A DNA stretch of 64,000 nt, from NCBI GenBank assembly GCA_958299035.1, contig CATQJL010000316.1:46249585-46313584 (forward strand). Direction: 5' to 3'. Below the pieces are notes generated by a model. That model was not told the DNA's origin. It worked only from the letters and a program-made list of their open reading frames with translations, and ran no database searches. Both the position numbers and the translations under genes were made by a program. This DNA comes from Cylicocyclus nassatus. Its lineage: Eukaryota > Nematoda > Chromadorea > Rhabditida > Strongylidae. Below, in pieces: positions 37,046-48,700 of this stretch; position 1 is the first letter of the stretch, and every line of letters starts with the position of its first letter.

Positions 37046-38883
37046 TCTGCTATGCACCCTTGACTGCTTGTTGATGAAGGCGCGGTTTTTCATTTGAGCC
37101 CAATTTCAGCTTCGTACGACCATTTTGAAATTTTGCTCAGCGCCAGTTTCAGTTGAGGATCCTTAGAAATTGTTGACTTTTCTTGGCCATGTTTCTGAAC
37201 ACACTCTGGGGGGGGGGGGGGGAGAGGAACTTGGTGTGTCGTTGTCCTAGCGAGCAGTCGGAGACAGCACATGTATGATTGTATCCCGCAGGTACGGTAC
37301 TGCCCGACCCGAGCTTTAATAAAGTTGGGGTTCTAAGTTCCTGTACCCCATGTAATCGCATTCTATGAAGAATCTTTGACACAGAAAAAAGAACATTTTA
37401 TCCAATAAAAGGTAGAGTTTTCGTATTGTTTGCAGGTCTTAATTGGCAAGATGATACGAGCAAATGAGAGTATCGAGGATAATACAGATGGGATAGTCGA
37501 TATTGGGAACAAACGTGAATCATCATTAATTGCTCATAGAATGATAATCCATAAGTTTATTAAACTATCCACTATGAAAACCTTTGCCCAATTACATATA
37601 AGAGAAGACTTTAACAGCATAGATGTTCCAAAACAACATGCCAACATTTTATTTTACTATAACTTGCGTGTGATAGTAATTTCATTCCCTTATACATTTT
37701 CTAAATCATCTGGGTACACATCTGTTCTCTCAGACAATTTTATATTACCTACCTTCTTCTTAAACACTGCAAAGCTACCACTCTCATACAAAGTGTGAAG
37801 TGGCAAAATTCTTATTATCCGCCTAGGGCGACAGCACCTGAGTTATGTTTATCGTTCGCTCAATTAGGGGCTGCGTTTGGAGATTAATGAGGTTACTATA
37901 ACTTAGAGAGTGCAGTTCTGGTCCTACATGTCATATCTTTGTTCTCATTCTTAGAATATTGAATATGACACATATTACCTTTGATTTACTCAGTCGAACT
38001 TACTGCTTTAGATATGCTTTTCTACGCTCTATTCAAAGATTTCGTCCTCATGATAAGGGACCTATTCACGTGTACTAACGATCAAGACATTGATTTTGAC
38101 TTCAAGGTTATCCAGTATCTGTTCTCTGTTTGTATCTAGCACCATCTCATTTAGGAAAGCGAGTTCGCCACGGATATGACGGTGTACTGAAAGTGCAAGC
38201 ACTCGGAGAACCGCTTCCCAGGATTTGCTGTAAAATACGCGCATCTGTAAGATGTTGTAAATAATTATTCATGTAAATTACTTTTATCCATTTGGTTGTA
38301 ATTATCGTTTTTATGTCGACCGCTCCTACTTGTTTGGTTCTTCATGAAGTATTTCATACATCCAATCAGTTGCAAATCCAGCCGACCTTCAAATCTATAT
38401 TTTTTTGCTGTAGCTTAAAACGCTCTAGGAGCTCAACAAGTTTGTTGCAAATTAGCGAAAAAACCATAACCCGTCAGGATAGGGATGTGAAAGTCATTTT
38501 CCGATATAAAAAGGTGGAGAACACTTGGCTAATGCTTCGTCCTCCTTCAACTTGGATAAGACTCGCTTCCATTACCATTCCAGCCCACTGGGTACGTTGG
38601 TTGACATAAGAAAGCTTCATCGTCGTTGTTATAATCTATACTCTTTGACAACTGCTGACAATATTTGTAGAAGATCCTTATCCGCCGGTAAGATTCTTTT
38701 ATACAATAGAAGATGCTTTTGTTCTCTCCGTCTCATTCCTTCTCTCATACAATAAAAGATCTTCATTCTTAGAACACTCCTCGGTAGGGTAGGCGATATC
38801 CTGAGTACAACTTAAAGTGTAACATTTGTAGAACATTAACTATCTTCAATTTGATGAGATTTGTAATTTCCAACCCAATGGGT

Positions 38884-39031
38884 AGTTTCAATTATTATTA
38901 ACTCAAAGAAGTTACAATTCATTTAGCCTTGTATATCAATCTTTATACTACTAAACTATATAGTATAAAGATTGGTATACAAGACAATCATATGAATTGT
39001 AACTTCTTCGATTTAAATAATAGTTAAAACT
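38884..39031. mobile_element. 148-bp palindromic MITE
   Basis: Arms of about 67-71 bases (38884-38950 and 38961-39031) pair around a 10-base loop with only a few mismatches and small indels. It would extrude as one long hairpin. Confidence 0.7.
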
Positions 39032-39834
39032 AATTGCACTCCTACCTGCTAAGTAGATTATGTTGAAGTGCAGTCGAAATAAGCTGGGTCAAGTTCCTAC
39101 CTGAATTCAAAGTAGTAACAACAAACCCTTTCAGAAGTTTTTCACTTAATCGACCTTTCCCTGAGTATTCACCTTCTATTTCATTCTGAACAAGAACTGT
39201 ACAGAAGGTTAGATAATTGGGATGAAGTGTTGTTCAGGTTAGGCTTCCAGGTACATGTTAATCGAAAATAACAGTTGGGAGAAACTGTCACAAACTTCAC
39301 AAAAGTCGACTTAAACAACTACATTAACAACAGTTTTTTTGAGTAGCTTCAAAATATTTTGAACGGACAGATTTGGTTTTGATCTTCAATCACATTCGCT
39401 GCCTGAGCTATATACAGCTTCGTTCGTCATTACCTGAACTGGACAAATGGCCTTGCGAAAAATTCACAGGGATGGTGAAATAAATTGTTGACTCACGTAT
39501 ATTGTTACAATAACGTCAAACCAGTTTGAATCCTTTGTAAACTAAACTGACGCTTGAAAACGGTTTCATGATCAGTAGGAAGTTCAAATTTGTGGAACCC
39601 GTCACAAATGATGATATTTCAAAAAGAGATTTATGGGGAAATATTCTTTGAGCTATCAAATCTGCTCAAACATCGCGAACAGCGGACGTTTCTGTCAAGG
39701 AGAACTGAAAATGAGACATAGTGGAAGTATTTCTTGGAAACAGTAATGGATGAAGGTCATACTCCAGCCACAGCCACTAAATGAATGATCAATTCTCTCT
39801 ATAACTTCTAATCTCTGTGCTTTCTGCTCAAATG

Positions 39835-39935
39835 TCAGACTGTCTCATAAGTTTTTTCAATTTTAACTTTTTACCGAAAGTGTGTGACTTATTGGGTAAG
39901 AAGTTAAAATTGGAAAAACTTGTGAAACAATCTAA
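39835..39935. mobile_element. MADE1-like mariner MITE (101 bp)
   Basis: The right end, read inward, is TTAGATTGTTTCACAAG and the left end is its close copy TCAGACTGTCTCATAAG. The arms of about 40 bp are separated by about 20 bp. TA follows the right end. Length and TTAG start resemble minimal mariner elements, and the ends resemble those of the element at 31854. Confidence 0.65.
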
Positions 39936-41763
39936 TAGAATAGATTCTAATTCCATAGGAATCTTCGATTAGCTTGTTAAAAGATTTTCAATTGTCTTTG
40001 TTCGAGGTAGGAAACTTTCATTTGAGACAATTATAACATTATGACGCTTGTGAATAAGAAGTAGAGTGTTTCGAATTATGGAGCCATATTCCTAATATTT
40101 TTAGGGAGTCTCCAACTATCTCTAACCTGTTTAGTTTCTTCAAATCGTAGAGTAAGCATCAAAATAAAAATTCTAAACAAATATCCACAAAGATCTGCAA
40201 TAACCACCATCTACGAGAGACGAGCACCCTTCCCAACCTCATTCCATCCACTACGGTTCTATTTTAATGAAAGCAAAGTGAATCACCCACTTTTCACAAT
40301 CTTCTATGAAAAGTTTCCTTACACGTGAGTAATTAGAGTGCAAAAATGTTTTAGCTGCTTTTAAATGCAATCCACTAAACATCTGGAAAAAACTGGACCG
40401 AAGTCTATTAGCAACGTAGTGAGCGTTGAGATAAGTCGTGAAACCGGTTATATGGGAATCCCCCCCTCCTTCCCCCATTAGGACAGCACGAGTAATGTTA
40501 TAAATCGTCATAGCTCCACATTGGATCAGGAACCATGGTCCACAGTTTATCTCCGAAAGTATACTTACATTCAATGCATACTTTGGACCTTTCTAATCTC
40601 CTTTTATTACTCTCTCCCCCCCCCCCCCCCGGCATAAAAAATTGCTTTTAGAACTCCATTTGTTTCGATATCATCTGCACTCTAAGTTCAGATAACGTAG
40701 CATGAACTTGATGTGCTCATTGTCCATATCAGGACGAAAGAACAGGTTTTTTCTTTGAGAAAAATCTCAGAATGACAAATCGTGGCATTACAATGCTCTG
40801 CAAATTTGTGTTTTCTTGTTCTTCGGCAGATTTGGAATTTTAGTTCATTGGAAATTTGCTATATCTCTAGGCATGTCATAAATTTTGATTTTTGTTATAA
40901 TGGCTTATTGAAGCGGTATACAAAACACAAACTAAGGCTGAGCTTTAAGTGTATATAAATTAAGGTCAATGAGGTCATTGCAAGATTGTTGTATAAGATT
41001 TTTGCGACATTCCTAAGGATGACCATTTCCTTGTACAGATTTCTCTTCTCTGATAATCACACCGAGCCAGGCAGAAATAAGACCATAGCGACTTGAGTAA
41101 CTTTTGGAGTTTTTTCTCTTTCTCATTTTAGAGAAGTATTTGATGTTCGAATGCCACAGAGCCCATTGCTCTCATGGTATACTGATTTCCAAATCTACAG
41201 AATTCATGTTGTTGACTTTCTGAGGCGCGTTCGTCTGCCACATAAAACACCTAATAATTTTCGAATGAAATTCATTTTGCTACAAAACAACGATAAACGT
41301 AACTCGCAAGTTCCTTTAATGTCACGAACAAGAGAAACTGTCAGAAATTCTGAGGCACAAGCGGATTTGAAAACTTCATTGTTCATGTTCACTCCATTTC
41401 TCGATGCAATATGCTTTGATTTGCTTTATTGAAGCGAATTTTCGATTTTTAATTTGATTTAGCTAAACTTTGATGATTATGTATTGCAATCACTCATATA
41501 AGAAGAGCTACAACGTGCCATTCAGTTTGTCCACCAATCATAGTTGCGTATTGGTGTGAATTTCAAAAAAGAGAGAATTTTGAGAGCAATTGTGTTGCTC
41601 AGAATTCATCTCCTTTACTCGTTTTAAACATAATATCCGAAAAATAATATATATATCGTATATCAATGTCATGCATACAATCTTCTAACATTCACCTGTG
41701 ATCTACCATTCCGATCGAGTGCTCTGCACATAAGAAATGCAACATTTAAGTGGCTCTCCTTTC

Positions 41764-41990
41764 CAGGGCTTGGTACGAGATGCCTTTTGTAGAATGCAAA
41801 AAACGAAGTTCCCCTTGACTTTCGCGACTTTTACGAAATCCCCTTCTTTCTTAAACCCTATGCGTATAAAGACCCTCAAAAAACGAAGCGTCGACTAAAA
41901 AATTTCGCAATTGTTCTTTTCGGCCTCGAAAAAGATTTGCTTTTTGTCCCAAAAAGTTTCGGGTAGCAACACCGCTATTGAATATAATGA
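41764..41990. mobile_element. diverged hAT-like element, left end only
   Basis: Begins CAGGGCTTGGTACGAG and continues with ACGAAGTTCCCCTTGACTTT, matching the family at 12713 and 44850. I could not find a convincing right terminus, so the right limit is approximate. Confidence 0.5.
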
Positions 41991-42320
41991 GGTGGTTATA
42001 AGTTCTGTCGCATTTTTTGCTTTAGTTCTCAACAATATTGAACTTACTTGGAACTAGCTTGCGATCCCGGTCCCACACGAGCTTAAATTACTTAGGCCAA
42101 CAGGCTAGGTTATTTACTCTTTCAAACTCCTACCAGGCGCGAAAAGCGCTCTGAGACAAACTGCCGCATCCCCGACTCTGTGATTAGAATGAGCTTTACC
42201 GTCCCTGCTAACATTGGAAAATGATTAGTAAGAGCATGAGAAGCTTCCGTTTTCCTAATGTAAATAAACAAACTCATGAATTAATAGAAGAAACATACGA
42301 ATCGCCTCAAAAAGTAGTCC

Positions 42321-42445
42321 ACAGGGGTCGAATACATAAGTGTGCAAAGTTTCAGCTCAACCGGTTCAACAGCAGGCGTTCTCATAAAACACAGACAAAT
42401 AAACCGGAATTTTGCAGAATTGAGTTTTATTTATATATAGATGAA
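42321..42445 (+). repeat. CAGACA-tailed interspersed repeat
   Basis: Has the order seen in many invertebrate repeats: a segment like GTGCAAAGTTTCAGCTCAACCGG, then ACACAGACAAA, then a T/A-rich end. It is related to the segment at 50490-50610. Confidence 0.4.
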
Positions 42446-43102
42446 ATGTATTGCTTTTAAAAGTCTATGTCTGCTCTGCAGATTCATATGCATTAATCCT
42501 CAACTTAGCGTAGAAATTTCGACTCGAGGGGAGCGATGTAATGTGGCTGTCAAAAATAGATTTTATTCCTCTATTGTTTCCCAAATTCGATGCTGGAAAA
42601 CTTTTCCAAGTCCTTTGATGTAGGAAACTGAAGTGAAAATACTGATGGACGAGGCTTAGAATTTTTAAATGCATGTATATATTTTGCAAAACATTGCGCA
42701 TATTGAGAAAATATTGAAGGAAAAATGCAACAGTAATTATCACAGACCCAATATACTAGTTCTAAAAAATAAGTTCGCTTTTGCATGTACATCTCTAGAA
42801 AAATTGAGCTTGCTGTTAATTGTAGTGGTTTCGAGTGAGAAGGAATGTGATGAGAAGGTTTTTTGTGAATAGACTAAGCAGTGACCTTAATAAACTAATG
42901 AGGAAAGGAATGCTTCCCTATGAACATTCACAGTTTAAGTCTTGAAGAACTATCTATTGTCTCGATGAATTCGTGGTAGGGTGATTCATGTCATTGTTAT
43001 TAATAGCTTTTATCCAACTGTCCGAAAATGTTCATTTTGTTAATTTTGCTGCTTTATCAACATAGGGTAAGCTAGCCTATGTAATAAATAATTATAATAA
43101 TA

Positions 43103-43914
43103 TTAGGCTGGAAACTAAGTTTTGCAACTGGTTTCATAACTTCACTCTCTTTGGATATGGCGCATTCAAACTTTGGCATTATGTAGAAGGCAATATGAGC
43201 TACAAGCGAGCACAAGTTGTCTGAAGTTTAAACACGAAATAGAAAAGTTTCAGGCATTATTCGAAAACTAGTGAATTTTGAGAATTTTTGGGGTTTCAAG
43301 ATAGAATGAAGCCTTTGGCAGCCTGGACCATGCGCAGTAATCCGGATTTGTCTACAAATTATTGCTGGAGGTTGACTCCTTTGACCTAGTAAGAAAGAAA
43401 CAAAATTTAGGGGCATGTCGAGATTTGGCGTCCTCATAAATTCGAACGAGTCGATGTACGCAAGAGCTGCTGGGGACGACTGTCAATGACTAAAAAGTCC
43501 GAAACTCAAACTCCGCCGAGACTTTACATAGTAAGGTTATTTGACCTGCCGAACGCGGATATCACATTCATTTGTTGAATCAATGCCTTTTTCCTTGTTT
43601 AGGGTGAGACTTCATATCGTACACCTACAGTAATCCCACAAAAAAGCCCTTATCACGCAATTTCACTATCGTTTTCGCGATCAGCATGTCGGATAACATC
43701 CCTATGCCAAGTTTCAGCGAAACCCGTCAAACTTTGAATTTTTCCCCTTCATACCATACACCTACCGTAACCCTCACTGCGGCGTCAGAATTTGGTAGGA
43801 CAGCAGCTGCGCTTTAGCTTACGTAATAACCAACGCAGTGGCAAAATTTGAGTGCGCCATGTTGAGTGAGTGGGAAGTTATGAGACCAGTTGCAAAACTT
43901 AGTTTCCAACCTAA
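43103..43914. mobile_element. mariner-type non-autonomous element (812 bp)
   Basis: Terminal inverted repeats of about 40 bp start TTAGGCTGGAAACTAAG (left) and TTAGGTTGGAAACTAAG (right, reversed), each flanked by TA. The TTAGGYTGG start is typical of mariner ends. The interior has no transposase frame and contains two similar stretches with CACCTAC(A/C)GTAA near 43620 and 43750. Confidence 0.8.
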
Positions 43915-44849
43915 TAGTTAGCTAGGATTTTTCGTTTCTTTGGCAGTTTTGAGCTGCTAACGTCACATACCAACTATTCGGCATTTTTTATGGACGATAA
44001 AGGACAGCTCTGCTCCAAGATGGCTGAATTTTCAAAAATCATTTCTTCAGATTTTTCTGTTTCGTTTTCATGCCGTGATGAATGTGCAGCTGAGTAATTC
44101 TGTAACTGAACGCACGGGTTTTGTCTACTTAGCGAACAAGAATAAGAAATGTGATCTATTGTTCTGAATTTCTATAAAGGAAGAAAAAAAACGGCATTTT
44201 CTTTTATTTGCGCCTGAAAAAACAGAGTATCTTAGTTCTTCTACCCTCTTCCTTATTTATAAAAAATTCCTACTAAAAATGTGTATCTAATCCTCGCTAA
44301 AGTAGAACTTCTAAGCATTGGACAAGCAACATCTCTATTAGCCGTCAAAGCAGCCTAAATTTTTATTAGAAAACCTGATATTGCAGTAACAACGGAAATG
44401 TGACTAATTCAAAGCCAAGAATTGAGGCGTGTTACGTGTTGTCTGTACCTAGACTTTGCACTGCAGCCTTGAATTTTCAGAATTGGGCTAGCAGTATTGA
44501 TCCAATTTTTCTGAGAAATTTTCTGATTAGAAGACTCGATCACACGCAGAGCTTTTGCTTGTTCTTCTTAATGCAGGTAAACTGAGTAAACAGAAAGGCT
44601 AGATTTCTACTTACAGTAGACTTTCGAAGCAAGCTAAACGATAGATTTGGGCCTTGCATCGGTTGTGAAACATAAACATAATTCTGAGCTTTGTGGATAA
44701 TGAGTGATAATCTTGTCTAAGGGAAGGGGGAATCTCAGTAAGTTGTTGTTATGATTTCATTCTTTTATAAGACGCTTGTGATCTCATAATTCCAATAAAT
44801 CTACCTCCAGCGATTTGATCGAATTTTTTAGCAATGCCGCCTTCCCGTT

Positions 44850-45127
44850 CAGGGCTCGGCACGAGGTGGCTTACAAGCAAGCTGGATATCGTTTTTGGGA
44901 CGAAAAGCAAAGGGGGTTTCGTTTTTGTGACCGAAGAGACACGGAAAATTGGCGACGGCGACCTTTTTTTTTAGTCGACGCTTCGTTTTTTGGGGGATTT
45001 TGGGGAATTTTTCAGGTTTATAGAGGAAATTTGGTTGAGGGTCAAAGGGGACTTCGTAAAAGTTCCCAAAAGTCAAGGGGGACTTCGTTTTTTCCATTTT
45101 CATCTAGCCACCTCGTGCCGAGCCCTG
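44850..45127. mobile_element. hAT-like MITE (278 bp) with 8-bp target duplication
   Basis: Perfect 22-bp terminal inverted repeats start CAGGGCTCGGCACGAGG. Both flanks read TTCCCGTT (44842-44849 and 45128-45135), an exact 8-bp duplication. The element lies about 500 bp upstream of the neprilysin-like gene. Confidence 0.9.
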
Positions 45128-45603
45128 TTCCCGTTTTCTCCTTAAACGCGTATGACATCACATTTCAAGCTCAAATATTTCTGCGGAAATTTGCTGCGGG
45201 AAATGTTTGCTGTTCTTTTTCAAAAGGTCACCTGCTGCGCTTTTCAGTTGCTTGCTTGAGAAAATAAATACAACCTTGTGCCGAACAAATCAGTCGCTAA
45301 TCCTTCACCAAGGGTCGTTCACTATCATCGGCACCCTCACCCATTCAAGTCCGAATACTATAGTACCCATTCAATTGCATATGCACGTGAAGCATATGCA
45401 ATTCGAATTTGATAAAACACTTGCAGCATGTAGGGCTTATAAGCTTTTCTTGTATGCGTAAAGATGTTTCTGGATCCATATTAGATCCATTCTCCAACTC
45501 TTCATAATTCTGTACTTTTTACTCAAGGTGCCTTTTTCACTTACAATGATGTCATACTTTGATGGATGCGACATTGATTTCTCACTATTTAACTTCTGAA
45601 AAT

Positions 45604-45622
45604 CATTCCAGCATCTCACTCC
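45604..45622 (+). promoter_or_regulatory. probable spliced-leader acceptor before the neprilysin-like gene
   Basis: ATTCCAG ends 12 bases before the start codon, leaving a very short 5' UTR, as for trans-spliced nematode messages. Confidence 0.45.
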
Positions 45623-45754
45623 ATGCTGCGATTGCTTCTCACAATCGCTGTTTGTTACTATGGTCCTCAATCCGCACAGGCTGAAGAGTGGAGAAATAGG
45701 AATTCTTCCGTTTCTAGGATATCAGAAATGCTAGCAAAATCCATTAATTACTCG
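45623..45754 (+). CDS. neprilysin-like exon 1 (signal peptide)
   Basis: 44 codons. [10 protein letters not shown] begins a hydrophobic leader with Ser-Ala-Gln-Ala before the likely cleavage site at residue 20. Donor GTGAGT. Confidence 0.88.
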
Positions 45755-48700
45755 GTGAGTGACCTGTGCCTAGTTTCCTTCGGTTTAGTCATATAATAGC
45801 GGTTGTAAATAGAAGTATTCAATTCCAGGTTGATCCGTGTGATGACTTCTTTGACTACGCTTGCGGCAACTGGATAGCCAACCATCCGATTCCTAAATTT
45901 ATGTCCAAATATTCAATATCTGATTTGCTCTTTGACAATGTTCAAGAACAAATGCGAGGTATCTGGTCATACATTTTACTACTTCCTAAGACTGACTGCG
46001 CCCTGCAGAAAAGCTCGAAAAAGCTCGAATTTTTTAGGAACCATTCTCCCCTCCCCCCTCCCCGAACTGAGTTGTTGGGGTGTTTGGAGATTGATGCATG
46101 TTTCTGAATTTGTTTCTGGAGCAGCCGTTCTTTTCTCAAAGCTTCTTGCGACTAACTTTGCATGCTATCTGAAAGGGCTTTTCATCTTTTTAACGTGTTC
46201 CTTCGAATTATAAGCTTTATATGTTCAGAACTATTCGATCTGCAACTGGAACTTCTCGATTTGTGAATTTTTATATTAGTCGAAAAAACGCTGAAAGGAT
46301 ACCTTTGATTCTGCAATATTTTTGCTCTGCAATCTACGTTGCATTACTGGCCATTCGCATTGGAAATATCCCATAGGTTGCTTTCCTGGAAGCTTTTATG
46401 CGAAATTGTTCAGAAATATTTCTGGCTTCCGTAAGTTGCGTGTTGGCCTTGATGAATATAGATGTGGACTAAGGGTAAAAGCGTACTGATTATGGGGGTT
46501 TTATCCTTTTTTGAAGTATGGATTGTCCTTAAAATTTTTGAGCCTATATTTTCTCAGCTAGAACTTGAGCAAAGCAGTGTAGACTAACTGAATTCGGTGT
46601 GTTTGAAACACCCCCACTGGTCTTCAAAAGCGTCCGCAGACCCTTTGGAAACGGCATCCTCCATGGAAGACGGGTAACTGACGTCGAGCTTGTCTCACGC
46701 TTCTCGAACCACACACTCGAAACCGTCCAAATTTTGATGAGAAACAGCGCAGGCCTTGCTTTTCAAGATTAAGCACAAAAAATCAGTGGCTTTAAATTCG
46801 TGAAAAAACGGTCAATTTAAGGGATTTCTACTATTGTGCAAATGTCTTGAAAGGTTCAAACGTTTCTCGCGAACAAGAAAAGAGAAATACGGTGTACTCG
46901 GCGTAACAGTCGAACCTTATAGCTAGAATTAGCGACTTATACAAATTCGGCAGAACTTTGAGCTATATATGTTTAAGCAGTGGGTACACTTCACTTAGCT
47001 TTATTATGAAATCAAAGGGATAGAGGAACGAGCACCTTAATTAAGTACCGCCTCCGCGGACTATTGGTCTTCGATGCACAACAGTAGGACGAAAGGAGCA
47101 GCAGCCCGCGGAGGCAGTGCATGATTGAGGTGTTCGTTCCTCTACCCAAGTCGTAGTAATGTTTGCTTCATAACTCTTTGCATGCATGACACAAGCAGTA
47201 TAGAATTGGGGGAATCTTAACATCCACCGAAAAGTCACGTGCAAAATTTGACGCGAAAGCGGCATAGTCGACTAAGTTACGATGGTGCTGGGCTCAAAGA
47301 CTTTTGGGACACCTTTGGGACACATTCTGATTTATGACTTTCAAGAAGACTTTGTGGAACGGGCATCAATTTCCTGGCGGCCTAATAGAGTTAACAATGG
47401 AGAATTTCTTGCATTACAAATTACTTATTCAAGAAGTTCTGGAATCTGAGAAGAGGTTTCGCTCGAAGTCTATGGAGGCCATCAGGAAAATCTATAGAAA
47501 GTGTATGGATGAGGATGAATTGAATCGCATCGGAAGCAGAGAGATGCTAAAGAGCGTCAAAGTTCGTAAACTGTACCTGTTCTATGAACTCTGCACTATG
47601 TAAGATTGCAGAGTGTTGGTACTTGGCCGATGTTGGAAGGAGATGAGAAGTGGAACGCAGACAAATTCGATTTGACTTCACTGCTGGCTCGATTGTCATA
47701 TCGGGTAGACGTGTTCTTTGAGTACTCCATTGAAGTCGACAGCAAAAACTCTTCTCGGTATCTTATCAAGGTACGAACCACGTTTGACTGACACATTCGT
47801 GATTGATCGTTGTGACATTCTGCGGAATTACCCATCGAGTATGCCAAATTAGCGGTATCTATGGCAGACCTTGCCCTTTTCTCACCCTTTTTCAGGACAC
47901 CTTATCATTTACATGATTAACCCGAGATACCCAATCTTTCCACCCTTGAAAAAGGTGTAGATGGAAAAGGTAAACCTTATGTAGGGTGTCACGAAAGTAT
48001 GTACCCTTTGATTCAACTGGCTTGGCGACTGGAAGGCGGGGCTTCGTGACCTAGTTGAGGCTAGATAATGACCAGAGTGCACGCGCGCGAGAGAGGCGCA
48101 GACTCATCGCGGGCGCGAGCGGCCTAAATTGAGTCACAAAACTCCGCCTTCCAAAAGCCAAGCCAGTTGAATCAAAGGTTATACACTATGTGCTTGCCAA
48201 CAACTCTCTTGCCTGAGGGTCTTTAAGGTTTGGAAACTGCTGAAGAAGGAACTAGAGCTTTCGATAGTGTTGGAAAAAGTGGGGGCAGCTGTCGTTTGAG
48301 TTGGTCTACAGAGAGCTGTCGTAGTTATCGCCTTAGATTTGGGTCCAATTCAATTCTGAACGGTCCCGCTGAACACGCTAATCGCTTTGAAGAACTCAGA
48401 TAATCGCGAAATGCTTCCGGGGAAAGCTGAACTTCTAAAACTTCCGGGCAGACGCGCTCCTATTGGGCCGTGTGGGTGGGCCCCGCCCTACTGTCCCCAT
48501 CCTACCCGGCAGCCTTAACAGAAGTCCCCGAAGTTTCGAAACCTTGGTTTTCCCCGGAAGTATTTTGCAATTGTCTGAGAAAGATTAGTGCTTGGGGCAC
48601 AAACTTCATATTATGGACTTGCAGCGTTAGAACTGCACAGCAAATTCTAGGAAAACGAATTATGAAGAGCAGCTTAACCCCTTAGCGTTTTGCGCGCAGC

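Larger units (their letters stand above)
37046..41763. other. non-coding region with small palindromic elements
   Basis: Contains a G15 tract (37208-37222), a C15 tract (40616-40630) and the two palindromic elements listed separately. A 122-codon plus-strand frame at 37430-37798 follows an acceptor-like TTTGCAG but has no recognisable similarity. Confidence 0.45.
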
